A stretch of DNA of 64,000 nucleotides, from the NCBI RefSeq assembly GCF_001487165.1, contig NZ_LN913006.1, positions 1,115,293-1,179,292 of the forward strand, given 5' to 3'. Source of the DNA: Blautia massiliensis (ex Durand et al. 2017) (lineage in GTDB: Bacteria > Bacillota > Clostridia > Lachnospirales > Lachnospiraceae). Positions 8,643-20,821 of this stretch are shown piece by piece. Below the pieces are notes generated by a model. It made no database searches. It was given only the letters and a program-made list of their open reading frames with translations, and was not told the origin of the DNA. The translations under genes were made by a program, and so were the position numbers. Positions within the stretch are counted from its first letter, which is position 1. Each line of letters opens with the position of its first letter.

Positions 8643-9080
8643 ATGAACATTGGAACGCAGATATTAAAAATACGAAAAGAAAAGGGACTGACCCAGGAGG
8701 AATTTGGAAAAATATTTCATGTTACCAGACAGACTGTGTCTAATTGGGAAAATGAAAAGAGCTATCCGGATCTGCAGATTCTCATAGACATCAGCAACCG
8801 TTTTGATATTTCTCTCGATGTCTTAATAAAGGAAGATGTCAAAATGGTAAAAACCATGGATAAAGAAAGAGTGCTTGGATCATTGAAACGGGAAAAGTCT
8901 GTTATTGACTTTTTTACAGGTGCAGGAACTGGAATTGTAATCACCTGCCTGTTTTCGGCTGATACAATGGTCAGAACGGTTACCATTGTATTAGGCGTGA
9001 TCATGATCGGAATTGGCTGGTACCGGGAAGCAAAATATGACAAAAGATTGTTCAGATATATGAATAATGAAGAACGGTGA
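8643..9080 (+). CDS. XRE-family transcriptional regulator with C-terminal membrane segments
   Basis: 145 residues. An N-terminal helix-turn-helix of the Cro/C1 type (residues about 5-60: GTQILKIRKEKGLTQEEFGK, TRQTVSNWENEKSYPDL) is followed by a hydrophobic C-terminal region (GAGTGIVITCLFSAD, TVTIVLGVIMIGIGW) with two likely membrane helices. ATG 8643 is preferred because AGGAG lies upstream; an earlier in-frame start at 8601 lacks one. It overlaps nothing but is only 10 bp from the signal peptidase gene, suggesting an operon. Membrane-anchored XRE proteins of this layout are common in Clostridia; the target is unknown. Confidence 0.85.
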   Translation: MNIGTQILKIRKEKGLTQEEFGKIFHVTRQTVSNWENEKSYPDLQILIDISNRFDISLDVLIKEDVKMVKTMDKERVLGSLKREKSVIDFFTGAGTGIVITCLFSADTMVRTVTIVLGVIMIGIGWYREAKYDKRLFRYMNNEER

Positions 9081-9090
9081 GGTGGAGAGC

Positions 9091-9648
9091 ATGAAAATCT
9101 GGCGTGAACTGTTAGGCTATGTGAAATTGCTTGTAATAGTAGTGGCGATTACCCTGGTTATCAATAATGTTGTTTTGATTAACGCAAAAATCCCTTCACC
9201 CTCCATGGAAAAAACACTTATGGTGAAAGACCGCCTTTTCGGCTTTCGGCTTGCGTATGGAATTAATCTTGATCTGTTCGGTTATGAAATTTCTGAAAAG
9301 TTCAAGGACCCGGAGCGATTTGATATTGTAATATTCAAATACCCAGATGATGAAAGTCGTCTTTTTATCAAAAGAGTGATCGGACTGCCGGGAAAAGTAG
9401 TGGAAATTAAGGATGGGAAAGTTTACATTGATGGTTCACCCACTCCATTGGATGACTCTTTCATTCCGGAGAAAATGATTGGAAGTTATGGTCCATATAC
9501 AGTTCCGGAAAACAGTTATTTCATGCTTGGTGACAACCGGAATAATTCGAAGGATTCACGTTCATGGAAAAACAAATTCGTACGATTTGACCAGCTTGTG
9601 GGGAAAGCTGTTATAAGATACTATCCATCTTTCAAGTGGTTAGGATAA
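9091..9648 (+). CDS. lepB: Signal peptidase I
   Basis: 185 residues. It removes signal peptides from exported proteins at the outer face of the membrane. An N-terminal membrane helix (LLVIVVAITLVINNVVLIN, about 12-32) is followed by the catalytic serine in PSPSMEKTL and the catalytic lysine in FIKRVIGLPG, then the GDNRNNSKDSR box. Length is typical of Gram-positive SipS-type enzymes. The start at 9091 is chosen for GAGGTGGAG just upstream; an in-frame ATG at 9067 lies inside the preceding gene. A strong terminator follows at once. Confidence 0.93.
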   Translation: MKIWRELLGYVKLLVIVVAITLVINNVVLINAKIPSPSMEKTLMVKDRLFGFRLAYGINLDLFGYEISEKFKDPERFDIVIFKYPDDESRLFIKRVIGLPGKVVEIKDGKVYIDGSPTPLDDSFIPEKMIGSYGPYTVPENSYFMLGDNRNNSKDSRSWKNKFVRFDQLVGKAVIRYYPSFKWLG

Positions 9649-9652
9649 TAAG

Positions 9653-9701
9653 AAACGCGAATATCAGTGGCTTATTAAGCACTGGAATATTCGCGTTTTT
9701 T
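9653..9701 (+). terminator. Intrinsic terminator after lepB
   Basis: AACGCGAATATCAGTG pairs with CACTGGAATATTCGCGTT, followed by TTTTTT. Confidence 0.9.
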
Positions 9702-9832
9702 ATTTGATATCACTAAGATTATATATTTTCAAATATATGTAATCAGTTGGCCACATGATCAAGTTCTTTACAATACGCATTGGGAGGATTGCAAGGAAGC
9801 CTTTTCCGTAGAGCATGTCCAGCCGTAAGGTA

Positions 9833-9935
9833 TTTAACAGAATATATAGCAAGAATTCTCCTTCCTCTACAGGTGGGAGATGAATTGCAAAATAAAAAAA
9901 CATTTGTTCTACAATGCAAATCGTGGTATAATGAA
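9833..9935 (+). mobile_element. Solitary left end of an IS605/IS1341-type element
   Basis: After a TTTAAC flank (9833-9838) comes ATATATAGCAAGAATTCTCC, a short hairpin region and GAGATGAATTGCA, closely matching the left end of the intact TnpB element (from 49988). The stretch ends near GGTATAATGAAT, as in the copy near 48.1 kb. No tnpB or right end follows, so it is an orphan end. The rest of the 9702-10135 gap holds only this and the PadR promoter region. Confidence 0.65.
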
Positions 9936-10046
9936 TGATTTTCTATAGTTTTTCTATACTTCAAAATACGTGAAAGTATAGTATCTATGCGGATAATCAA
10001 AAATTAGATATAAAATATAAAATTTTTGATAAATCTTATTGATATA

Positions 10047-10109
10047 TTGACAAATAACGTAAAATAATCTATTATATAGACAACCGATATATAGAACGTC
10101 GATATATAG
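10047..10109 (+). promoter_or_regulatory. Promoter and direct-repeat operator of the PadR operon
   Basis: TTGACA (10047-10052), 17-bp spacer and TATTAT (10070-10075) form a good promoter. The 10-bp motif CGATATATAG occurs twice, at 10085-10094 and 10100-10109, covering the expected transcription start. PadR repressors usually bind their own promoter, so this pair is the likely autoregulatory site. Confidence 0.6.
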
Positions 10110-10135
10110 CTTATTCTAAGAAGGGGGTGGACCAG

Positions 10136-10465
10136 ATGGCTATTGAAAGAGCATTGGTTTCAGGAAGTATGGCAATGCTTGTAATGAAACTTTTGTCTGA
10201 AAAGGATATGTATGGATATGAGATGATCGACACACTGAGGCAAAAATCTCAGAATGTATTTGAGCTGAAGGCAGGAACTCTTTATCCATTGCTGCACAGC
10301 CTGGAAGAGAAAGGACTCCTGACAGTATATGAACAGGATGTAGCTGGAAAGACCAGAAAGTATTATAGCCTTACCAGACAGGGAAGAGGATTCCTTGAAA
10401 AGAAAATAGAGGAATGGAAAGAGTATTCTGCAGCAGTGGCCAATGTGCTTATATTGGAGGTGTGA
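10136..10465 (+). CDS. PadR-family transcriptional repressor
   Basis: 109 residues. A winged helix typical of PadR: SEKDMYGYEMIDTLRQKS, FELKAGTLYPLLHSLEEKG and the wing GKTRKYYSLTRQGR. It should bind the promoter of its own operon and release it on a signal. ATG 10136 is preferred over an upstream GTG because AAGGGGGTGG sits just before it. The gene is 3 bp from the downstream membrane protein gene, a typical PadR/HAAS-domain arrangement. Repeats CGATATATAG overlapping the promoter suggest autoregulation. Confidence 0.9.
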   Translation: MAIERALVSGSMAMLVMKLLSEKDMYGYEMIDTLRQKSQNVFELKAGTLYPLLHSLEEKGLLTVYEQDVAGKTRKYYSLTRQGRGFLEKKIEEWKEYSAAVANVLILEV

Positions 10466-10468
10466 GTT

Positions 10469-11821
10469 ATGGACGAATATCTGAAATTATTGCTGGAACA
10501 GATTCGCTGCACAAAAGCCAGACCATACATAAAACAGGAACTGCAGGATCATATGGAGGATCAGATTGCGGAAAACATGAAGGCAGGCATGGATCATGAA
10601 CAGGCAGAGAAGGAAGCCGTCAGAGACATGGGGGATCCTGTGGAAACAGGAATCTCCCTTGACAGTATCCACAGACCTCAAGCTGCATGGAAACTTTTGG
10701 GAATGATTATACTTATCAGCATTGCAGGTGTTCTGATACATGCAGGGATTTCCGGAAAAGCCAGTGAGAATGCGGTAGCCGGTTCTGACAGATATGTGTC
10801 TCATGTTATGATCGGGCTGGCTGTCATGATGATTTTGTATCTGCTGGACTATACCGTACTGGCAAAATTTTCAAAAATAATTGCAGCTGTTTTATTGTCC
10901 GCCTGTTTGCTGGTTATATTGGAAGGAGGCCAGGTAAACGGAGCAAGGATTTTTATATCACTGCCAGGAGGCAGAAGAGGCATGGATGTACAAAAACTGA
11001 TGCTGTTTTATGTCCCCATATATGGAGCAATTTTATATAAATATCATGGGTGGGGATATAAGGGACTGGTAAGAGCAATCTTATGGCTGATTGCTCCAGT
11101 AATATTAGTTTACAGCCTGCCGGCACTCAGGACAGCTTGTGTGATGCTGGTAACTATGCTGACTATGTTGACGATCGCAATCAAAAAGGACTGGTTTACT
11201 GTCAGAAAGAAAAGAACTATCTGTGGAATCTGGGCTGTGTTTTTGACCGCGCCCATAGCAGCTTTCCTGGGTATGTACCTGAGAAACAGGCTGGCGGAAT
11301 ATCAAATTGCGCGCATACAGGCGATGTTTTCCAGCGGTAGCGAAACAGATTATCTCACAAAAATGTTGCATTCACTTTGGAGACAAAATAAGCTGATCGG
11401 GAAAAGCAAATCAGATGTAACGGGAATCCTGCCAGCATTTAACGCGGATTACATTCTGACCTATCTGTCATCTGTATATGGAATAATTGCAGCTATACTT
11501 TTGTGCTGTGTTCTTGCGGTTTTGATTTTTGCAGTCTTTAACACTGCGTTGCGACAGAAAAATCAGCTGGGTATGATGATGGGATGCGGGTGCGGAATTG
11601 TATTTCTCATCAGTTTTTTGATAAATGTCCTTGAGAATCTTGGCGTATTTCCGCAATCAATAACATTTCTTCCGTTTTTTTCAGCCGGAGGAAGCTGTAT
11701 CATAGTTTCTTATGGACTCATGGGAATCGTGCTGAGTACTTACAGGTATAAGAATATTTATCTGCGACATCCTGAAACAGGCTTTATGTCCATTAATTCT
11801 AAGGTAAAAAAAGTATCGTAA
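10469..11821 (+). CDS. HAAS-domain/SEDS (FtsW-RodA-like) fusion membrane protein
   Basis: 450 residues. Residues 1-70 form the helical domain found next to PadR regulators (permease prefix or HAAS type: CTKARPYIKQELQDHMEDQI, EKEAVRDMGDPVETG). From about residue 75 there are roughly nine to ten membrane helices, ending with LPFFSAGGSCIIVSYGLMGI, which resembles the conserved C-terminal loop and helix of FtsW/RodA/SpoVE proteins. SEDS proteins polymerise peptidoglycan glycan strands with a partner PBP; none is encoded here. Whether this divergent member is active is unknown. Co-transcribed with padR. Confidence 0.72.
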   Translation: MDEYLKLLLEQIRCTKARPYIKQELQDHMEDQIAENMKAGMDHEQAEKEAVRDMGDPVETGISLDSIHRPQAAWKLLGMIILISIAGVLIHAGISGKASENAVAGSDRYVSHVMIGLAVMMILYLLDYTVLAKFSKIIAAVLLSACLLVILEGGQVNGARIFISLPGGRRGMDVQKLMLFYVPIYGAILYKYHGWGYKGLVRAILWLIAPVILVYSLPALRTACVMLVTMLTMLTIAIKKDWFTVRKKRTICGIWAVFLTAPIAAFLGMYLRNRLAEYQIARIQAMFSSGSETDYLTKMLHSLWRQNKLIGKSKSDVTGILPAFNADYILTYLSSVYGIIAAILLCCVLAVLIFAVFNTALRQKNQLGMMMGCGCGIVFLISFLINVLENLGVFPQSITFLPFFSAGGSCIIVSYGLMGIVLSTYRYKNIYLRHPETGFMSINSKVKKVS

Positions 11822-11837
11822 TATTATGTTAAATAAA

Positions 11838-11881
11838 ATCAATCAAAAACGCTGAGAATTGCTCCCAGCGTTTTTGATTGG
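11838..11881. terminator. Bidirectional terminator between converging genes
   Basis: CAATCAAAAACGCTG pairs with CAGCGTTTTTGATTG; runs of A and T on the two sides can serve both the SEDS-like gene and the araC gene on the other strand. Confidence 0.85.
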
Positions 11882-11883
11882 TT

Positions 11884-12756
11884 TTATTTTGGACAGCTTT
11901 CTGCATTCGGCACCAGCTGTTTGCGGAACTGTGAAGGGGAAATGCCACACTGTTTTCGGAAAAAGCGGCTGAAATATAATGGATTTTCGTACCCGACCAG
12001 GTTGGCTATTTCTGTGATATTATAATTGGTCGTTTCCAGAAGTATTTTTGCATTGGTAAGCCTCAGAGACTGCACGTATTGAGCAGGTGTAGTATTGGCA
12101 TACTGACGGAAGTTCTGGATGAACCAGCTGATACTTATATTGTGGGAAACAGCATAGTCCTCAATACTTATAGGTTTATTATAATGCATCCGAAAGTACT
12201 GTGCAGCCTGTTCCATATCGTTCATGTTCTGAAGGTTCTTTTTACGTGGCTTTTGCAGTGCTATTCTATGGAGGCTGATCAGGAGAATTGTGAAATAATT
12301 TATCAGCATCTCCTCACAATCAATTCGCTGCAGATTCAGTTCCTCGATCATGGACATAAATAGATTTTTGTACTCAATGGAGATACCGGTATAAATAATG
12401 CGGGTATCGTCGGTAATCCCATATCTTCTCAGAAAGTTCTTTACATTATTTCCAGTAAAGTGAACCCAGTAAACTTCAGTCTGATCCGCTCCATAATAAT
12501 AGCGTTGTTCCTCACGTGGACGGTAGAGTACCATATTGCCGGCTTCTACAACAGTAGGTTTTCCATCAAAATAAAAATGTGCCCGTCCGGATGCGATGTA
12601 AAGAAGCTGATAATCAAGCCGGCCTTTCGGGCGGTGGGTAGGAAGCTTTTCTACGGTGTATAGATGATAAGTGCCGCAGCTTCCAATAAACAGGGGATGT
12701 TTTTTATCCATAAAATCTACCCTGGATTTGTGATAGTATGCTGATAACGTATACAA
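11884..12756 (-). CDS. AraC-family transcriptional regulator
   Basis: 290 residues. An N-terminal cupin-type sensor domain (about 20-150: PLFIGSCGTYHLYTVEKLP, GRAHFYFDGKP) precedes two AraC helix-turn-helix motifs (about 185-285: SIEDYAVSHNISISWFIQNF, ITEIANLVGYENPLYFSRFF). The start is TTG at 12756-12754, supported by AAGGAGGA six bases before it; an internal ATG at codon 16 has no such site. It is divergent from lacZ and probably activates the beta-galactosidase/fucosidase genes in response to a sugar. Confidence 0.9.
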   Translation of the reverse strand: MYTLSAYYHKSRVDFMDKKHPLFIGSCGTYHLYTVEKLPTHRPKGRLDYQLLYIASGRAHFYFDGKPTVVEAGNMVLYRPREEQRYYYGADQTEVYWVHFTGNNVKNFLRRYGITDDTRIIYTGISIEYKNLFMSMIEELNLQRIDCEEMLINYFTILLISLHRIALQKPRKKNLQNMNDMEQAAQYFRMHYNKPISIEDYAVSHNISISWFIQNFRQYANTTPAQYVQSLRLTNAKILLETTNYNITEIANLVGYENPLYFSRFFRKQCGISPSQFRKQLVPNAESCPK

Positions 12757-12775
12757 GTAATGTCCTCCTTGTCAT

Positions 12776-12809
12776 ATTGCACAAAACACAACAATATGAA
12801 TTGTGCAAT
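12776..12809. promoter_or_regulatory. Inverted repeat upstream of araC
   Basis: ATTGCACAA (12776-12784) and TTGTGCAAT (12801-12809) form a perfect 9-bp dyad just before the araC ribosome site; a possible regulator site or a leader hairpin. Confidence 0.4.
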
Positions 12810-12879
12810 TTTACGATTCTACAAAATATTGTTAAAAAATAGTTGGTTATTATGTAATAAGTATAACATTTTGTGCATG

Positions 12880-16034
<3,155 letters not shown>

Positions 16035-16092
16035 TATATGTTCGAAAATAGATAGACATATTGATAGAATTTTGTGAAAAAGGAGAAGGATT

Positions 16093-17526
16093 ATGCTTTA
16101 TACAGGTTTTGAAGAAGATAAACGTTTGGTTCAGGTTGTACCATCAGCAAGACAGATTGCATATGAAAACATGGAATTTTTCTGTTTCATTCATTTCACT
16201 GTAAATACTTTTACCGGAAGCGAATGGGGGGATGGAACAGAACCGGAATCCATTTTTAATCCGACAGAGCTGGACGCACGCCAGTGGGCAAAAACAGCAG
16301 CAGAGGGTGGGATGAAGGGCTTGATCCTCACATGCAAACATCATGACGGATTTTGCCTGTGGCCATCCAAATACACCGAGCATAGTATCAAAAACTCCCC
16401 GTACAAAAACGGAAAAGGGGATATTGTCAGAGAAACAGCCGAAGCGTGCCGGGAGTTTGGACTTAAATTTGGTGTTTATCTTTCACCCTGGGACAGAAAC
16501 AACAGCAGCTATGGAAAGGGAAAAGAGTATGACGATTACTATCTGAACCAGCTGACAGAGCTGCTGACAGAATATGGTGATATCTTTGTGATCTGGCTGG
16601 ACGGTGCATGTGGTGAGGGACCAAATGGAAAGGTCCAGAAATACGACTGGCAGAGATATTATAAAGTGATGCGTGAACTGCAGCCAAATGCGGTGATTTC
16701 TATTTCAGGCCCGGACATCAGATGGTGTGGAAACGAGGCAGGGGAAGTAAGACCGAGTGAATGGAGCGTTGTTGCAAAGGATATGACTGATCCGGCGATC
16801 ACAGCAGCGTTAAGCCAGCAGGAAGATAATGAAGAATTCCGGAACCGGCCGTTGGACGAGACCCAGACAGACCTTGGAAGCAGGGAACGCCTTGCAAATG
16901 AAAAAGAGCTTGCATGGTACCCTGCAGAGACGGATGTTTCTATCCGTCCAGGCTGGTTCTATCATGAGGAAGAAGATGAACAGGTCCGCTCCTTTGAGAA
17001 CCTGAAAGACATTTACTTAAAATCCGTAGGGGGAAATACCACATTATTATTAAATCTTCCTCCGATGAAAAATGGCCGTATCCATGAAACAGATGCTGCA
17101 AATCTGAAACAGTTGGGCGAGTTTATTGAGAATACCTTTAAACATAATCTTTTACAGGATGCGGAAATATCTATACTCTCTGCTTCAAATGCTGAGAAAA
17201 GTAATGGAGAAGCATTAAGAATGGATGATTATGATTCTTATTTTGTAAATGAAGAGGGGGATAAAGAACTCTCTATCAATATAAAATGGGAGAAACCGAG
17301 AAAAGTGTCATATCTGGTCATTAAGGAAGCTATTCCGCTTAGTCAAAGAGTAGAGTCTTTTTCTGTAAGCTATGAGAATGATGGAATTATGCAGGAATGT
17401 TATAAAGGAACAACCATTGGTTATAAAAAAATAATAGATTTACAGGAAATTGAAACAGCAAATCTTATTATTAATATTGATGATGCAAGAGTTGCTCCGG
17501 CAATATCATTTGTTGGCGTATATTAA
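16093..17526 (+). CDS. Alpha-L-fucosidase, GH29 family
   Basis: 477 residues. It removes alpha-linked L-fucose from glycans. The barrel is recognised by EWGDGTEPESIFNPTELDA, LTCKHHDGFCLWPSKY and FGVYLSPWDRNN. The expected nucleophile is Asp170 in FVIWLDGACGEG. A C-terminal beta-domain (about 350-477) resembles the F5/8-type tail of many GH29-B enzymes. There is no signal peptide, so fucosylated oligosaccharides must be imported first. AAGGAGAAGG precedes ATG 16093. It shares a transcript with lacZ and is closed by the terminator at 17536. Confidence 0.93.
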   Translation: MLYTGFEEDKRLVQVVPSARQIAYENMEFFCFIHFTVNTFTGSEWGDGTEPESIFNPTELDARQWAKTAAEGGMKGLILTCKHHDGFCLWPSKYTEHSIKNSPYKNGKGDIVRETAEACREFGLKFGVYLSPWDRNNSSYGKGKEYDDYYLNQLTELLTEYGDIFVIWLDGACGEGPNGKVQKYDWQRYYKVMRELQPNAVISISGPDIRWCGNEAGEVRPSEWSVVAKDMTDPAITAALSQQEDNEEFRNRPLDETQTDLGSRERLANEKELAWYPAETDVSIRPGWFYHEEEDEQVRSFENLKDIYLKSVGGNTTLLLNLPPMKNGRIHETDAANLKQLGEFIENTFKHNLLQDAEISILSASNAEKSNGEALRMDDYDSYFVNEEGDKELSINIKWEKPRKVSYLVIKEAIPLSQRVESFSVSYENDGIMQECYKGTTIGYKKIIDLQEIETANLIINIDDARVAPAISFVGVY

Positions 17527-17535
17527 GGAAGAACG

Positions 17536-17570
17536 AAAGGACCAGATACAGTTTTGTTTCTGGTCCTTTA
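17536..17570 (+). terminator. Intrinsic terminator
   Basis: AAAGGACCAGA pairs with TCTGGTCCTTT after the GH29 gene; it separates this unit from the two-component genes. Confidence 0.75.
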
Positions 17571-17619
17571 ATATTCAAGCCAAGAACCGCAATATTTTAA
17601 TGTTTTATGGGGGAAGGAA

Positions 17620-18756
17620 ATGTATAAAGTATTATTTGCAGAAGATGAATTATTAGTGCGCTTAGGATTACAGAACTCTATTCCCTGGAGTAAATATCAG
17701 ATGGAATTATCTGCACTGGCTGAAAACGGAATAGAAGCTTTCCGGTTATTTGAGTCAATTCGTCCTGATGTCTTGATAACGGATCTTCGTATGGAAGGAA
17801 TGGATGGTGTAGAACTTGTCAAAAGAGTAAGACAGATTGATAAAGATTGTGCCATTGTTGTAGTATCATGTATGAATGATTTCGAAACGTTAAGGAAACT
17901 AATTCCTTATAATATTAATGCTTATGTTTTAAAGGCAAGTATCAGTATTGATGAGGTGTGCGATGCATTGCAGAATGTACAGGAATATCTGATCAGAATA
18001 GGAAGAAAAACGGATAAAGCGGAAAGTAGCAATGATACGTTAGAGACGCATATTTCAAAGTTCTTATTAGGTAAAATAGCAAACTGTACATGGGAAAAGA
18101 CTGATTTCATGGAGTATATGCTGTTGTTCAGCCTAAAAGATGAAGATCAGACAAAAATCAATGCATTGGCAATGGAGTTTATATATGAACTTGTAAGACG
18201 TCAGTTGCCAAATAAACTGCTGATTCCGTTAAAAGAAAAAGAATTTATTATATTCTATGAACATGAAGAACGAAATATAGATGAGCGAATAAAAAGGATT
18301 AACAGTTCCATTGAGGATTTTCTGGGGGTTCGTTTTGTGATCACATATTGTAATAGGAAGGAATCAGAAAGTCTGAAGGACTGGTTTGATCGTGCATATG
18401 TACAGCAATTTAATATAGACTATGATGATAACAGCGGAAAAGCATTGATTCAGAAATCAATATCTTATATGGAGGAACATTATCAGGAAAATCTTAGCCT
18501 GAAGGATATTTCAAGAATAATAGGCCTATCAGGAAGTTATTTTTCGTATTTGTTCAAACAGCAGACAGGTAAGAATTATATAGAATATCTAAATGAAATC
18601 CGGTTGGAAGAGGCAATGAAGGATTTAAAGAACAGTGATGAGAAGATTGTTGTAATCGCTCAAAAACATGGGTTTCAGAATTTAGAATATTTCTCAAGGT
18701 ACTTTAAAAAGAAGACAGGAGAATCACCGGCTAGATGGAGAAAAACAAATCAGTGA
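17620..18756 (+). CDS. Response regulator with AraC-type output domain (YesN-like)
   Basis: 378 residues. The receiver domain (1-120) has the acidic pocket in FAEDE, the phosphoacceptor Asp in RPDVLITDLRMEGMDG and the lysine in AYVLKASISID. The C-terminus (about 280-378) holds two AraC helix-turn-helix motifs (LSLKDISRIIGLSGSYFSYL, VVIAQKHGFQNLEYFSRYFK). It overlaps the histidine kinase gene by 22 bp. Pairs of this type usually activate an adjacent sugar ABC importer, which here starts at 20822. Confidence 0.93.
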   Translation: MYKVLFAEDELLVRLGLQNSIPWSKYQMELSALAENGIEAFRLFESIRPDVLITDLRMEGMDGVELVKRVRQIDKDCAIVVVSCMNDFETLRKLIPYNINAYVLKASISIDEVCDALQNVQEYLIRIGRKTDKAESSNDTLETHISKFLLGKIANCTWEKTDFMEYMLLFSLKDEDQTKINALAMEFIYELVRRQLPNKLLIPLKEKEFIIFYEHEERNIDERIKRINSSIEDFLGVRFVITYCNRKESESLKDWFDRAYVQQFNIDYDDNSGKALIQKSISYMEEHYQENLSLKDISRIIGLSGSYFSYLFKQQTGKNYIEYLNEIRLEEAMKDLKNSDEKIVVIAQKHGFQNLEYFSRYFKKKTGESPARWRKTNQ

Positions 18757-20474
18757 AACGAATGGACTGGAGACAGAAGGTACTTATCTCAATATTAGGA
18801 AGTTTTATTGTGATATTAAGTATTTTATTCTATATTACATATCATTACTTTGTTGCAAAAATAGAAACAGGGAATGAAAAGGTAGTACTAATGACATTTG
18901 AACAGGCTGAAAAAAATCTGAAAAATGTTTTGAAAAATGCAGAGTTATGCTTGGATAAATATGTGACAAATGATCTGATATGGGATTTTGAGAATAATTA
19001 TCCGGAAACGGACATTGAAAGTAATGAATTAAAGGTGAAAATAACGGATAGCTTTATTAATGAAATGTCTGTAAACAGGGAAGTTTCTGCACTTGGATTT
19101 TTGCGCGGAGATGGATGGGGGATTGTATCGTCTGTATTACGTAAAAACAGGACTGGTAACACTCAAATATCTGGAAATTTGCTGAAGGTACTCAAACAAA
19201 GCAAAGATGCATATCCCTATACAACATGGATCCCCAGCTGGGAACTGAACCTAAATAATGAAAGCCCGTTGCGATTGATGAGCCAAAATGCTTCGCTCAT
19301 AGGTATAAAAGCACTGGGGGAGAGCAGTGAACTGGAAAAGGATGGATATCTTATTGTTGCTGTCAGTGAAAGTGATCTTCAAAGTACATATAGGTCAGTA
19401 GCCTTTGATGATAGTACAGCAGTTTTAGTAGACGGAAATAATCAGATAATATCAAATGTCGGGGAAAAGTTACTTGGAGAACAGCTCAAAACAGGTAGCG
19501 ATACGCAAAATATTGAATATGACCTTGATATTTATAATTGGAAATTATGCGACATGATACCAAAACAGGAATATATGAAGGACGCAAAAGATATCAGAAA
19601 TTTCGGGGTGCTTATTTGTTTGGCTGCAATACTATCCACTGCATTTGTGTCAATTGTATGGAGTAGAAAATATACCAGACCAATTGAACTGTTGATGAAA
19701 AACATGCACCATGTCAGATACCAGGAGTTTGAGATAGATAAGCCTCAAAAGCTTGGCTGGAAGGAGCTTGATCGGCTAAATGAAGAATTGTATTATACAG
19801 CGCAAAGCATTAAGGATTATATTGAAAGATTGAAACTGGTGGAAAGGGAAAAAACAAAAGAAGAACTTCTTGCACTTCAATATCAGATGAATCCACATTT
19901 TTTATTAAATTCGCTTAATTCCATTCGTTGGATGGCCATGATGACAAATAACAAGATTGTTGCAGACACACTGGTCACACTAGGAAAGATTATTACTCCC
20001 ATGCTTCGAAATCCCAGTCTCACCTGGAAAATTGAAAATGAGATAGAATTTCTTGATAATTATGTAGCAATGATGCAGCTCAGATTTGGCCATGACATGG
20101 AATACAGTATGAACTGCTCAAAAGAGTGGTATGATCTGGTATTTCCGCGACTTATTTTGCAGCCGCTTATTGAGAATTGCTTTGCGCATGGAAGCAGTTC
20201 AGAAGAGATACGTACTATAAATGTAATCATAGAATGTAATGAACGCATAGAGGTGAAGGTGATTAATAGCGGAGTATTTTTTGATGAGATTCAGTTAAAA
20301 GAAATATATATGAAAATGAAAACTTTTTCTAAGGCATCTGACCATATTGGAATGGCCAATGTTTATAAACGGCTTAATTTGTTATATGGTGACCAGGGCA
20401 GTATGAGAGTTGAATCGAACAGGAAACTTGGATTTATTGTTGAGGTTAGTTTTCCTAAAAGCACAAAAATGTAG
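18735..20474 (+). CDS. Sensor histidine kinase (YesM-like)
   Basis: 579 residues. Membrane helices at about 14-36 (VLISILGSFIVILSILFYIT) and 290-312 (FGVLICLAAILSTAFVSIVW) flank a large extracellular sensor domain. HAMP, then the His_kinase domain with the phosphorylated His in ALQYQMNPHFLLNSLNSIRW and a C-terminal ATPase domain (LILQPLIENCFAHGSSSEEI). The 18735 start overlaps the regulator gene; later in-frame starts at 18753 or 18762 are possible since ribosome sites are weak. Probably senses an external glycan, directly or through the binding protein. Confidence 0.92.
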   Translation: MEKNKSVKRMDWRQKVLISILGSFIVILSILFYITYHYFVAKIETGNEKVVLMTFEQAEKNLKNVLKNAELCLDKYVTNDLIWDFENNYPETDIESNELKVKITDSFINEMSVNREVSALGFLRGDGWGIVSSVLRKNRTGNTQISGNLLKVLKQSKDAYPYTTWIPSWELNLNNESPLRLMSQNASLIGIKALGESSELEKDGYLIVAVSESDLQSTYRSVAFDDSTAVLVDGNNQIISNVGEKLLGEQLKTGSDTQNIEYDLDIYNWKLCDMIPKQEYMKDAKDIRNFGVLICLAAILSTAFVSIVWSRKYTRPIELLMKNMHHVRYQEFEIDKPQKLGWKELDRLNEELYYTAQSIKDYIERLKLVEREKTKEELLALQYQMNPHFLLNSLNSIRWMAMMTNNKIVADTLVTLGKIITPMLRNPSLTWKIENEIEFLDNYVAMMQLRFGHDMEYSMNCSKEWYDLVFPRLILQPLIENCFAHGSSSEEIRTINVIIECNERIEVKVINSGVFFDEIQLKEIYMKMKTFSKASDHIGMANVYKRLNLLYGDQGSMRVESNRKLGFIVEVSFPKSTKM

Positions 20475-20821
20475 AAAAAATCTAATGTTCAAAAAGAAAA
20501 TATATTCAACATTACAACAATATGAAAATAATTGACTTATTTTATGATGCACAATGACGAATAATAAAATGGGTCAAAAACAGTGAAGAAAATGTAAAAA
20601 AACGAAAAATCCGTTAAGCATCAAGTAAGAATGAACATTTAATCAAAGCTTTTACCATGTTAAAATAATAGCATCTTAGGCAGATGAGATTTTAAAAACA
20701 TTTAACTGGCCAGTTAAAAGCAACTATCAAAGTCAAAAAGGAAGACAGCAGGGTACACGGTATGACGGAGATAAATCGTGAACTGTCTAATATAAAATGA
20801 CAGCTAGGAGGGTAAAAGGTT
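20475..20821 (+). promoter_or_regulatory. Regulatory gap before the sugar ABC importer, with an 18-bp palindrome
   Basis: 347 bp without a gene. At 20701-20718 lies the perfect palindrome TTTAACTGGCCAGTTAAA, about 100 bp before the binding-protein gene. A weak promoter (TTAATC, 16 bp, TAAAAT near 20640-20670) may precede it. A repressor of a sugar-responsive family could bind there; which family cannot be told. AGGAGGG lies before ATG 20822. Confidence 0.55.

Noticed and set aside
10085-10109. CRISPR-like or tandem repeat array
   Set aside because: Only two 10-bp copies exist at a promoter; this is an operator, and no CRISPR array or cas gene is seen in the window.
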